Part shown: positions 49,143 through 59,733 of the stretch, one piece after another
Layout: each line of letters opens with the position of its first letter
Numbering within the stretch: the first letter of the stretch is position 1
Assembly (NCBI GenBank): GCA_000149265.1
Contig: CH003236.1
Coordinates: 346,404-410,403, forward strand
Origin: Ciona savignyi
Taxonomy: Eukaryota; Chordata; Ascidiacea; Phlebobranchia; Cionidae
Direction: 5' to 3'
DNA length: 64,000 bases
Translations under genes and position numbers: made by a program
The notes under the pieces: model-generated
Database searches by the model: none
Told to the model about the DNA's origin: nothing
Seen by the model: only the letters and a program-made list of their open reading frames with translations

Positions 49143-50964
49143 TTACAACTTTATTGTGCAGAGATCGACTAGTAAGGGTTTTACAAAGTCGGGAGGAAAA
49201 TTTCGAAAGCCGATATTTTTATCTGTCATGTCAGTTCGTACTACCAGCATGATCCCTGTGTATGAAGCATTCGATATCGGATTACCGGGGCGCCAGTCGT
49301 TAAGAGTGGTGGGGTCGTACGCAGGTTGGCCTTGGCTAGTGCTGAAGGTTTTGTTCTGTAGAAATATATATTCAAAGATTTCACCTTGCAAAGCCCACAC
49401 CTTTATTCATTTTGATCATCGTTTGTAAGAAAAATATAATATGAATAATTTTAGGACTTAAAGAGACAGCGAATGATAGGAAATTAGTTATTAGATTGTA
49501 CTAGACCGAATCAAAATGAAATAAACGAAAAACTGCTCATATTGAGAAAACGTCACAATCATAAACAATACGCTACAAGCTCTCGGGTAATTTGATGTTA
49601 GGCTCGGGATAATCTGACGGCTACCCATGTGAGCACACTGGCTTGCGTAATATGAAGACTGTCTTGTGATAACGCCCCATGCATTTCCCAATAACTGTAT
49701 AAAACATAAATATCGTGTATATAAAAAATGTGTAATCTTGTCATCCCAAAGTTGAAATGAAATTTCTATGCATAAGTCATTTGATAAAACAACACCAAAT
49801 AATCAAAGGTAATAATTTCCAACTAACCTGCGGGTTATAGTTTATCCCGAGCCACACTCGTATATGCGATCTTCCACTGTTGGTTTTGACGTAATTATAA
49901 ACAATGTCATACATCTTCTTATCCAAAATTTCCACTAAACGCCCATCGGCACTTTCACAAGTTTTCACAGCTTGTGATCTATTCTGTTCCACTTCATTGC
50001 TTGGATCAGGCATCCAAATGATTTGACCATTGTATTCGATCCCATTACCTGGTAAACCATTGAAATATGTTTTAACATTTCATTTAATAACTCATTCCCA
50101 ACCACTAGTACTTTATTGGTCACGCACCAACAACTAATGTTTGAATAAAAAGAAGAAAATATAGAAACACTTTATGTGAATTATAAATAAAATGTATTAG
50201 TCACATTACCTATGGGAATACATTTTTGTCGACGAACCAATGGGAGTTTTATAATGGCTGTCTTTATCTTTTCCCGTTTATTTATACTTTTGTACAGTGG
50301 TAGGTTTTATACCTTAAAGTTATAACCCAAATAGCCTGGCGGGCAATTGGATTTTTGGGCAATGGAAAACTTTTTGAGGCCACTAATCAGAAATTTGGCA
50401 CACGTGCTTCGGGTAATGTAACATTCCTGAATTCTTCACTCGTTTAAGCGATTCTTCTTTAGCTTACCGACGGTGTTTCTAACAATATAACCGCAAATAC
50501 AAACATGTCGTATCTCCATGTTTAAAGGGAACCAATAAACAATACAAGCATTTATTAGAAACAAACCTGAATAAAACATCCAATCCACAACTAGCATAGT
50601 ATTCCAGCCTGTTGCCTGGTCAGTTCTTTCCAGATCAATAATAAAGCCATGGTAATCTATTCTGAATATTGTCACTTTAAATTTGTGGGGCAGAGATCCA
50701 CTTTTGGGCGTCACTTTTGCTAGGACGAAGACTGGTGGAGATTCTAAACACATCCAATACAAGACAAACTCCCTTTTCTTTAGATCATTTGAAACCGAAT
50801 GTAGTTCACTTCGGCCTCGTCCAAACGTTTGTTTTTCTGCATTTTCTAGTCTTAGTGACATAATTTTGTGATAGAAACCAAAGCTTACCTGTAGTGGCGA
50901 TGTTTAAACCATAGATAACAACCAACACACCGATGACAGAGAAACTTTTGACTTGGCTGAACAT
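49143..50964 (-). CDS. Secreted C-type-lectin-like protein with an unassigned N-terminal domain, 259 aa
   Basis: Exons: 50964-50889, 50836-50567, 50048-49828 and 49355-49143 (TAA); 780 nt with consistent phases. Exon 1 encodes a signal peptide (MFSQVKSFSVIGVLVVIYGL). Exon 2 encodes about 90 residues that I cannot assign (REFVLYWMCLESPPVFVLAK; GFIIDLERTDQATGWNTML). Exons 3-4 encode a C-type-lectin-like fold: TCESADGRLVEI, VWLGINYN, DWRPGNP and a last Cys in DLCTIKL. The long-range C1-C4 cysteine pair is present. The C2-C3 pair and the EPN/QPD and WND calcium-ligand motifs are not seen, so calcium-dependent sugar binding is unlikely. Probably extracellular. It sits between MRLC-D and MRLC-E on the same strand. 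Confidence 0.75.
49555..49715 (+). mobile_element. Possible SINE fragment
   Basis: AATACGCTACAAGCTCTCGG and GGATAATCTGACGGCTACCC, ending in ATAAAACATAAATATCG, resemble the 3' half of the SINE family in order. It is strongly diverged. It lies in the last intron of the lectin-like gene. Confidence 0.4.
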
Positions 50965-52429
50965 TTCGTTTACGCAAACATGTGTCGTCAGAGCAAACTG
51001 GTCATTTATTTAAATGAAGTAATGTTTCTGTGAAGTTTTAAAAAAAACATTTGAAGACAAACGTGGTTAAAGTATTCTGACTCAATTGGTGTAAATTTTG
51101 TAACGACTTATTTAGGTGGGACAGATCCTGCTAACTTGTATGTCTGTTAGCTTCCTCCTGCCTTTTAGTTTGTAGGAATGAGGGGAATTTTATTAGCGAA
51201 ACCAATCGAAACCAACCGAAACTCGGATATGTGCACGTATAGGTCGGTCAGGCTGTCTAGCATTCTTAAGTTTTAGCTCCACTTCAACATTTAGTCCTGT
51301 TTAAAAGCGCTTGGAAATACATGCAGTAAGTTATTACATCGTTGTAATTTATTTTTATTAATATAAGGATAGGATTAACTGACACGTCATTTTTTCTATT
51401 GTACTGTGTCTGTTCACTGACGTGTTTTAACAACTGTAGTTTTGCCGTTTTATACTGTCTCCCTAACTTAAAATAATTGTGCTATTCTTCTTTAATGTAA
51501 CGAAGGAGCAAAAATATAAACTAAACTAAACATCTTAATAGATAATACAAATTAAACCAGTAAACAAATACTAACCTACCAGCTTATAAACTGCGCTATT
51601 TTAATTCAGTATTTATTTTTTAGTATTATTTTTTTAATTTCTCTAAAATTTATGGCGAATTGAAACTTGCAATTTCAAAATTTTGACTTTCTTTAATATT
51701 TAACAGTATACAGCTTAAGCTCTAAAACTGAATTTACTTTATTTCTCCCGACCATGCATGACTACCACTTAATCTCGGTATTCGTAATACCATTTTCGTA
51801 TTACACCTCAGAGACCTCCGTTCTAATAACAGGTAATACCATGCTTCCCGGTAAGAAACTAAGCATTTTGGTGTAACCGTTTAGTTATACGTGTAAACAA
51901 CATTCTCTTTGATGCAGTTATCTCGGAATTGATGAAGAAAACAAACAGTACAAACATATGCTGCATAAATGTTTTGGCATGCGGGAACTACACTCCAATT
52001 ATACAGGAAATATCCAAAGAATTTTTTATTAGTTTTATTGGATAGAACATTTAATCTTATGTGAATGAAAAACGCAAGATGTGGTATCACACCAGACAAC
52101 AGATTATCTTGCTTACACCGCCAGGTCACCGAATTGGCTGCAGTAGGTTGTGCAAGTGTGATTGAGACTTTTCTTCAGATTTAGTAAAATAAATAATTTT
52201 TGGAAAATACGATAAACTGCTTAATCTGGCTGCAAAACAATAAATAAGGGAAACCGAAAAAAACAGCTTGATTCTCGCAAGTTGTTCGGATGTAACACAT
52301 TCACCGTGACGCGGTGCAGAGCAAAATAGCGGTACGACATTAGTCCCTCAATTTTACTTAGAAGAGAAGAGAACCATGACGATGGGCCTGTAGCAAATTG
52401 CCATGATGTGTATTGCATGTATTTATAAC

Positions 52430-52625
52430 AATATAGTCATTGATGTATAATGTTTTATATGATTGAGACGCTCATTTGGTGTTAATTCAACCCATTAATC
52501 CACTAGGTTCAGGCGATGTCCACGTTATACCTTCCTCATGGCACTTAAGTCACCGGTAGGTTTCGAACACCATCTATCGATTGCCTTTACGCGGCGAGCG
52601 CTGTTACATATTAAGCTATCTATGG
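52430..52625 (-). mobile_element. tRNA-derived SINE copy 5 with a clear tRNA-like head
   Basis: On the - strand the head reads TAGCTTAATATG (box A) and GTGTTCGAAACC (box B), with a tRNA-like spacing of about 35 bases. The body follows with CCTAGTGGATTAATGGGTTG, shared with the other copies. The 3' end with TATCC units is not seen. Confidence 0.65.
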
Positions 52626-54488
52626 CGTCGATTTAATTGTTTTTGTTTTTTGTTTGCCGTTATTAATAAAACAAAATTATAAAAAGAATGAAAAGTTTAG
52701 ATTAGTTATAACAAATAATATCTACCGCCAATTGGCTTACTTGAAGGGATCCGGTAATCGTTTGTATATTATCGGTCCAGGCGAGAGTTTTCATGTCGTG
52801 ATTTTACCGGAAAATATTTCTGGTGGGTATTGGAACTTGTTTCTTTGGACTAGAATCATCATTCATTTTCTATTGGTTTTAGCTGTTTAGCTCTTGTATA
52901 TATGCGGTAATAGTGTATAATATCCATGTACAATTACATGTATGAATAATATGATTCATGACATTTCCCGTGGTAACTTGGGGTATGAAGGCTCTGTTTG
53001 TCCCGTTTTTACTACTTATTTTTGCAATACAAAGTTCAATTTAATTTTGAGTAAATATAAATACATGTCCCGAAATATTGGATTTTTTAAAAAAGAATCG
53101 GTTCAGAAAAATTTGCAAAATGGCTTCATGCTCATATTTTTCGGCCCGTCGGAAATTTTCCTTGCGCAATTGAGAACTTGCCTTTTTAAATATAAACCAT
53201 GCATGCTGACACACTTGAAAGGTTAATATTCTATTGACCGTGTTCTATACCTTTAATACTGGAATTAGTTTGATCACTAGTTTCAGTATTATTGGATATC
53301 TGGGGATTTCCCGATAAAGGGTTAAAGATAAGCCTTGCTAAACTGTGGTATTTGATTGGTAAACTGTGACAGAAACCTAAATAGACTAAAATTTTGGGCA
53401 GCGGCAATAAATCCAATAAACAAGTGGGCCGACATCAACAAAATCTTTTTAATTGTATTTTGTAAACGACATTTCAATCGATCCAAATCAAACGCAAAGG
53501 TATAGAAATGTTTATCTGCCAATTTCAAAGATGAAAAATTGCGAAAAATCTTTATTTTAGGAAAAACAACTTTGTCGAGTTAAGACTGAAATAGAACGCA
53601 GTTCACAATAAAATGTTAACATAATGTAATTCACAAAATAATAATCCCTCTTCCATTTTTTTAAACATAATAAATAAATGTACGTACATTAAACCGCAGT
53701 ATAATATAACAAATTTAAAATTATTATTTAATGGTGTTCGAAAAAGTTCTTAAATATAAATTTAATCATGACTCAGAATTTATTGATGCATAGTATTTAT
53801 TAACTTGGTAGAAACTTTTTATATATAGAACCTACAAAATAATTTATTAATAATATTTCCAAAGTTACATTCACCATGGTAGATCAATTGAATTATTATT
53901 GAACTGGGATTAGCTATGATCACAGCATCACTAGATCTTGTCGGTTTGTTGTTTTGTGCGTATATGAGTCGATCATGTTAACCATTCGGCCAAGTTCTAA
54001 ACTTCAGAGATGTTAGCAGTTTTTAATTAATCTGGTTTCGAAACAAAACCTGATATTTTCCTGTTTATTTGTCTTATCGAACAATTCTTCTCATAAATGT
54101 ATAGAAACGGCTTTTCACCAATTCCGTTTCGTGAAAAATGGTGCGATTCGATGTGTACTTGCAATTCGATGTTTTTGCTTGCAGAAAATATTTTAATTTG
54201 CCTTTTTAGTCGATGTTTCTGCTTGCTGCAGAAACATTGAAAAAACTGTCAACATGTTTTACAAATAGTGGCTGTTTCAGGTTGGTGTCACTTTCAGGCT
54301 TAGTTCGTTGGTATCTACAATATTTGTTTCCCGCGGTTTTATTTCAAATTTAACTAACACCGTGTCATTTTAACCTATCCTAACCTAACCGACACATTTC
54401 GTCATATTAAAACCTGTTTAGGTTTTAACCTACAAAGGTAATAAGAAAAACATGAAAAATGTAAAAACGTTTTGCATATTACACAATA

Positions 54489-54494
54489 TTTATT
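54489..54494 (-). terminator. Candidate MRLC-E polyadenylation signal
   Basis: AATAAA on the - strand, 200 bases below the stop codon. Confidence 0.4.
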
Positions 54495-54693
54495 TTGCTC
54501 ATTCGATTTTGTATTATCAGTACACTGTATTCAATTTGGTAGTAAAGAATAAATTACAATAAATAATTACTCAATACAGCCTAGCATATAGTTTGCTGTA
54601 ATGCTGAACAATACCGAGTGTCATATTTAATATCCTAATTTTGTGTGTACCAGCAATATAAAAATCAAACGCTTTTCAAAAATCGTTTCAAGT

Positions 54694-55837
54694 TTACTCT
54701 TCTTCCTGTCCGTGAGTGATGACGTAACACAGTGCTTTGTAATCCAGATTACCAGCGACATCTATCGGTGCGATTTCGAACATTTGCTCTACCTAGAAAT
54801 GAAACAGTTTAGTTTCAACGCTATTAATAGTCTTAAAATGAGTTTATGTGTGCAACTTAAAGTAGTACAGCATTGCTTTTTATATAACATGTCTTGTTAA
54901 ATGTTAATGCAGTACAAATTCTAAAATGGCATAAAATTGCAGTTCAAATTCGGAAACCGTTACAAAAATATTTCAACCAAGAAAATTATCTCTGGAGACA
55001 TTTAAGTTTTATTCAACTTAATCAGAATATGGTAATCTAAGCAGCTGGTCACAATAACATGATAGTTTTAGTCTTACCTCTTCTTTGGAGAATTTGTCGA
55101 CTTGCGTCATCAGGAGTTGAGACAAACTGCGATTGAAAAGTTTTGTTAGTTGGATTAATTATTGATTAATTAATAAACTCTGTAATAATTGATCATTAAA
55201 TACGACTATAGTCCTGCACAGATCACAATATCACATACTAGTCTTTGTGGATAACTCCTTTCTGTTCCGGGTCCAGAAGTTTGAAAGCTTGTACGATCAC
55301 ATCTTCAGAATCGGTTCCTACAAAACATAATGTTAGCAAGATGCGATGCATGTGAATGTATGGATAGTACCATGTAGTTTATCAGCCATCATGTTGAGGA
55401 AGACGGTAAAGTTGATCGCTGATGGGGCTTCAAGTACCATGGCATCAAGTTTGTCCATGCTGACGTCTCGGATTCCTGTAAAGGAATTATCGCAACACAT
55501 AAAGTAATTCAAATATTAGCCGAGATATTGAACTTACCTAAAGCTGCATATGTGTCTTTTAAGTCGATTTTATTGATGAAGCCATCTCTGTTCTGGTCCA
55601 TAATAGAGAAAGCCTGAATAAACACGTTATTAAAGGCAAGTTCCACAGAAAGATATAAATTGAACAAACCTCCTTGAATTCCTGAATCTTGTTTTGGTCG
55701 AACATGGAGAAAGCATTGGATGTGGATTTCTGGGCTTTCTTGCCTCCTTCCTTCTTTGATTTGCGTCCACCGGCCTGCAAAATACAAATTTATATTATTC
55801 AAATCTGACATACTAAGCATTGCATTAAACTTGCCAT
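54694..55837 (-). CDS. MRLC-E: muscle myosin regulatory light chain, 171 aa
   Basis: Exons: 55837-55835 (ATG), 55774-55670, 55613-55538, 55475-55371, 55317-55239, 55126-55078 and 54792-54694 (TAA); 516 nt. The translated protein equals MRLC-B and MRLC-D. The exon 1 donor is GCAAGT instead of GTAAGT, a tolerated GC-AG type. All other junctions are GT-AG. Intron 1 is almost identical to that of MRLC-C, which has GT at the same spot, so the change is recent. EF-hand loop [12 protein letters not shown] and phosphosite region are intact. It is separated from the rest of the array by the lectin-like gene. Confidence 0.93.
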
Positions 55838-55924
55838 TGTTGATAGTTTTCCTTGTCTGGTAAAGATGCTAAAACAGATAAGTTGCAGGACTTGGATGTG
55901 ATGCAAAGAGAATTGCATGCGGGG

Positions 55925-55989
55925 TTTATATAGCATGACCAGGTCAGGGTGGTAATGCGGCTGTCAATACCTGGAATCGATTTCAGCTG
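55925..55989 (-). promoter_or_regulatory. MRLC-E TATA box, shared block and E-box
   Basis: CTATATAAA on the - strand at 55925-55933, 88 bases above the ATG. The 34-base block 55938-55971 matches MRLC-C upstream DNA with four mismatches. The E-box CAGCTG at 55984-55989 lies about 147 bases above the ATG. Confidence 0.6.
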
Positions 55990-56769
55990 TTATCACTTCT
56001 TATCAACACTGAATAAATCTATCCCGACAACTGATTTCTTGCTGTGAGACGGTTTCTTCCGAAGTTAATAGAAAGAAAAATGTAAAGACTATTTTATCCG
56101 ACTAACATCCTAATGTCTTACTAACATTAGTTTTACCAACATTAGTTTCAATGCACATTTTAAATGCACATTTTTTTAATGCACATTTTGTTTAAATAAG
56201 TAAAGATTATTTTACTTTAAGAAGCACAATTTAAGAGCTGTGAAATATTTTAACCAGAAGACCCGATGTAAAATGACTGTTACCAGTGTGATAGTTCACG
56301 AATTCGAGATATAATCTGATGATTTCCCGTGTGATAACCAACCTGCGTTTACGTATTTATTGGATTGTGTAGGTAAAACCAATACAAGGAAGAACTGTTG
56401 CTTTTAAACCGATCACCCTGTATATTAATTACGATCAATCTATTACAGGAAAACTCGAGTAAACGTTCTTTTCTATTTCGTAGATTTTTTTGCGTTGAAA
56501 TCCATTTTCTTGAAAAATGATTAGAGGTATAATGACAAACATGTGTTAAAGCAGTTGTTTATTTTTCGCACTGTAAATAATTATGCATACAAGGCAACTA
56601 CAATGAACAGATGTGTTTTTGACTGGGCGTCTGTAGTGCAAAGAATGCTCTTGTGATAGGAACTCGCTTCTGTCATGCGATCGACTTTCTGGTCGATCTT
56701 GTCATGGACTGTAGTGGCTTTCTGTAGCCGATCTCAAAAATAAATTCAAACCTGTGTAGGACACAGTTA

Positions 56770-56965
56770 TATATACAATATTTATATTTAACCCGTGAAT
56801 GGAAAATTTAGGAACACATAATACTCAGATTACTTTTGTAACACATAAAGGTGCGTTCTCATACAGGTAACCGTCGGATTGCCTTGTGCTCACCACCTGG
56901 CTAAGAAGGCTATTGCAATGTGTTGTATATGATTGACACGCTCCTTTAGTTTTAGTAGAATGCAA
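56770..56965 (-). mobile_element. tRNA-derived SINE copy 6, diverged
   Basis: On the - strand it shares AAAGGAGCGTGTCAATCATA, ACACATTGCAATAGCC and a GGTAACCTG-type segment with copies 1-3, and ends near CCATTCACGGGTTAAATA. Confidence 0.5.
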
Positions 56966-57222
56966 AATGCGATTCCCTGACACACAACATGGCCGGACAC
57001 GTGTTTCGTTATAGGCCGCGTCCAGACACACGTTCGCAAGCCGTTTTTCCCACGAGCTATCACGCGAGCATATGCTTAATGCAAAGAAGCAAAGACCTGT
57101 CCGTCAACTCACGACCGCGCGCTGGTGTGTGTTGACCTTGCCTCAGAGTATTAATCCAGTAATCCATCCGCGGGCGATATGTGGTTTGTTATATTTATAA
57201 CATATATTTATAACAACCGAAC

Positions 57223-59733
57223 TTACTTTTTCTCATTTTTCTTGCGTAGTTCTTGCCGGGAAATGACCCGTCTTGTTGGTAGAAGAGTTGCTTCCTTCGT
57301 TCCACGGTCGACCTGCATATGTGTCACATCTTATACAACTACTTGACTGTGGGCACAAAGGTACATATTTTTTATGAAACAAAATTACCAACAAAATGGG
57401 TGTTATTTTTTATTACCGCACTTGCCCATTAGAATCATTTTAAAACGGTTATTTGATCATATCAACATCAAGGTTCCACCTCGTGAAACTACATTGTGCG
57501 TGGTTTGTTTTTATGCTTAGAAAACGTTTACTAATGTCTTTCAGAATTCACGCTACACAAATAATATACCCAAAACAAAACGTTTTATTTACAGTCTATT
57601 ATTGGTTTCGGTTGGATTAGACTATTAACTTTTCCTTCTTTATTTTTTAAGCCCCCCCAAAAGTAGAGAGGACCCGACTTTCTATTGAAAATGGAATGCG
57701 GCCGCAAGGTATTTCAACATCACCATACACTGATTCTAAATATTTACCGCGTTTTCCTCAGGTAATCCATATTTGGAAGGTTGGTGGGAACTTTGCACGA
57801 ACTTCCACTTGACGTGCTGCGTGTTCAGTCTTCGCTCCTTCGCTGCAGAGTGCTTTCCTCGGACATACCTTAACTGCTCTTCTTGCCTTTAAACAAATTC
57901 GCTAATAAATCAACATATATCGCCAGGATGCCCGAATAATTGTCGATTTCCAAAGCACCTACCAACAATGTCCGAAAACCCGATGGGTTCAAGGTCGATA
58001 TACTTATATTTGCCAAATTGCGTTGCGGCAAGGTTGAAAATTTTATAACTAAAATTCCTGCAGTCCGTATTATGCACGTGGTATTTTACGATTGACCATG
58101 TTAGTATTTGTCTGTACACGCGATTAAACATGAGGTAATTTATAGTCTATGACCGATAACATTCAATTATCAATAAATTTTACCCAACCCCATATAATTG
58201 AGCACATTCTTGATCACCTTTTGATTGCATCTTGTATTGCTCTTGCTTTATTTCGGCTTTTATTGTTCCTCTCTGCCTTCTTTTTAATCTGAAAATCCTC
58301 CAACATAGTATAGAACCTCTCCTTTCTCGCCTTGTGCCATTTCTCGTCCAAATAAACAGAGATCATCTGTTGGTATCTCGACGACTGTTTTTCACTTGTC
58401 AATCTAAAATGGTACGATAGTTTGATTTGTTTATAAATTAAATAATTTGTCCAACTTACAGTAAAGTTTGCCGCTTTGGTTGAAGGGTGGGACGGTAGCT
58501 AATGCTGCTCGCCGCGCGTTGCGACACTACTTCCGTAATGCGACTTGTGGTTTCTTCAGTTTTGGGCCGCTGCCGTGGACTGCGAAGCTTTCCTTGACTT
58601 TTGAAGCCCTTTCTGGTGGCTTTATCATCCGGGGAGTCTTTTAATTCCTCCTTTTGACTGTCACCTTTATTTAAAGTTAAATTATTTCGTTTAATTGAGA
58701 TTTTATTTTGTGGGTGAACATTTTCATCAATTGTTTTCATCGAGGTCGTTTTCTTTAAAATAGATTTCACTGCCTTTGTTATGTTGGCTTTGCTGACTTT
58801 ATTCGTTTCCACTTTGCACGGAGATTTGCTTTGTTGCTTAGTCTCGTTTGTATGGAGTGTTTGTAATGTTTGGCGCGTGACGTTGCTCGGTTCTTGCTTG
58901 GCTTGTCCGAAGTGATTGCCGTTTACGATAATCCGATCGTCGTCGAAATTCGATGAAATGTGTTCCTGAATCTTTGCGTAACCGATTTCCCTCTTCACTT
59001 CACGCCTCATCTTTTTGCCGCCTCCTTTCTGCCGTTGCCGCTTCTTAGGTGCCAACTCTTCGAAATTGGAATCGACCAGTGTTTCAACCAATACGTTGCT
59101 GTGATGATGATGAGTCAAACGTTCGGCTTCCGATGACCCTTCGTCCGACTTATCGTTCATCAGCCGCGGTTTGCGCTTCGATGTCTTGATCTTTGAAATC
59201 CTAGGTTGTCGGGCAAATTCGTCGTAGCTCTTCTCTGTCGGGCCAACTGTCAGAGGTGTTTTGGTAAATTGTTTCTTTTGCTCGCCGCAACCAGGATTTC
59301 TACAACCTCCGGGATCTATTGTCGGTAAGTTCGTTTCATCTATTGTCGTCGTTTTCTTCCTGTGCCTCGGTCTTGACCTACGAAAGAAAAGCTATAACAC
59401 ACAAGTCATTTGGTTGGGTGGGTTAATGTGGTGGGGATATCCACATAGAGAATAAGTTTAATGGCGGGTGCGTATGCAAGATTTAAGTATTACTCACCTG
59501 CGCATTTGCCTTTCTGTGGCGCTTTCCTCTGATGACGTAACATCATTGGTAGATGACGTCGGACGTATCTTGGGAAGCTTCCTCGTGTTGTGCCGCCGTC
59601 TCATTCCCCCTGCATGTGACACCCATGAGTTGTCGGCCCTTGCGGTAGAGATATCGGGCAATTGCTGGACGACGCCGACTTCTTGTTTTCGCCACAAAGT
59701 CTTCCAATATTCGATGTCTTTATTTGCATTCAT
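57223..59733 (-). CDS. Uncharacterised basic protein, five exons, 522 aa
   Basis: Exons: 59733-59498, 59377-58460, 58403-58218, 57886-57748 and 57312-57223 (TAA); 1569 nt in frame with GT-AG ends. The ATG at 59733 is the first after an in-frame stop. The N-terminus (NKDIEYWKTLWRKQEV) is followed by a low-complexity Ser/Thr/Arg region, then a Cys pair motif GGCRNPGCGEQKK, which could bind a metal. A long Lys/Arg/Ser-rich disordered part follows. The fourth fifth (SSRYQQMISVYLDEKWHKAR, then KKKAERNNKSRNKARAIQDA) looks helical and coiled-coil-prone. It ends ELRKKNEKK. There is no signal peptide or membrane segment. A nuclear or cytoskeletal/ciliary role would fit the composition, but I do not recognise the family and assign no function. 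Confidence 0.75.

Larger units (their letters stand above)
50965..54693. other. Interval between the lectin-like gene and MRLC-E
   Basis: 3.7 kb, very AT-rich, with one SINE (52430-52625) and the MRLC-E 3' flank. The ORFs here are short and compositionally biased; none is supported as a gene. Confidence 0.5.
55838..57222. other. Interval between MRLC-E and the basic-protein gene
   Basis: 1.4 kb with the MRLC-E promoter and a diverged SINE (56770-56965). No gene was recognised. Confidence 0.5.

Noticed and set aside
33246..55837. MRLC copies as processed pseudogenes or segmental artefacts
   Set aside because: All five keep introns, frames, splice sites and TATA boxes (B-E), with silent differences between them.
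57840..57870. An apparent extra intron in the basic-protein gene (GTATGT donor and CTCTGCAG acceptor)
   Set aside because: Splicing it out breaks the frame at once, while reading through stays open to the next good donor. A single exon 57886-57748 is simpler.
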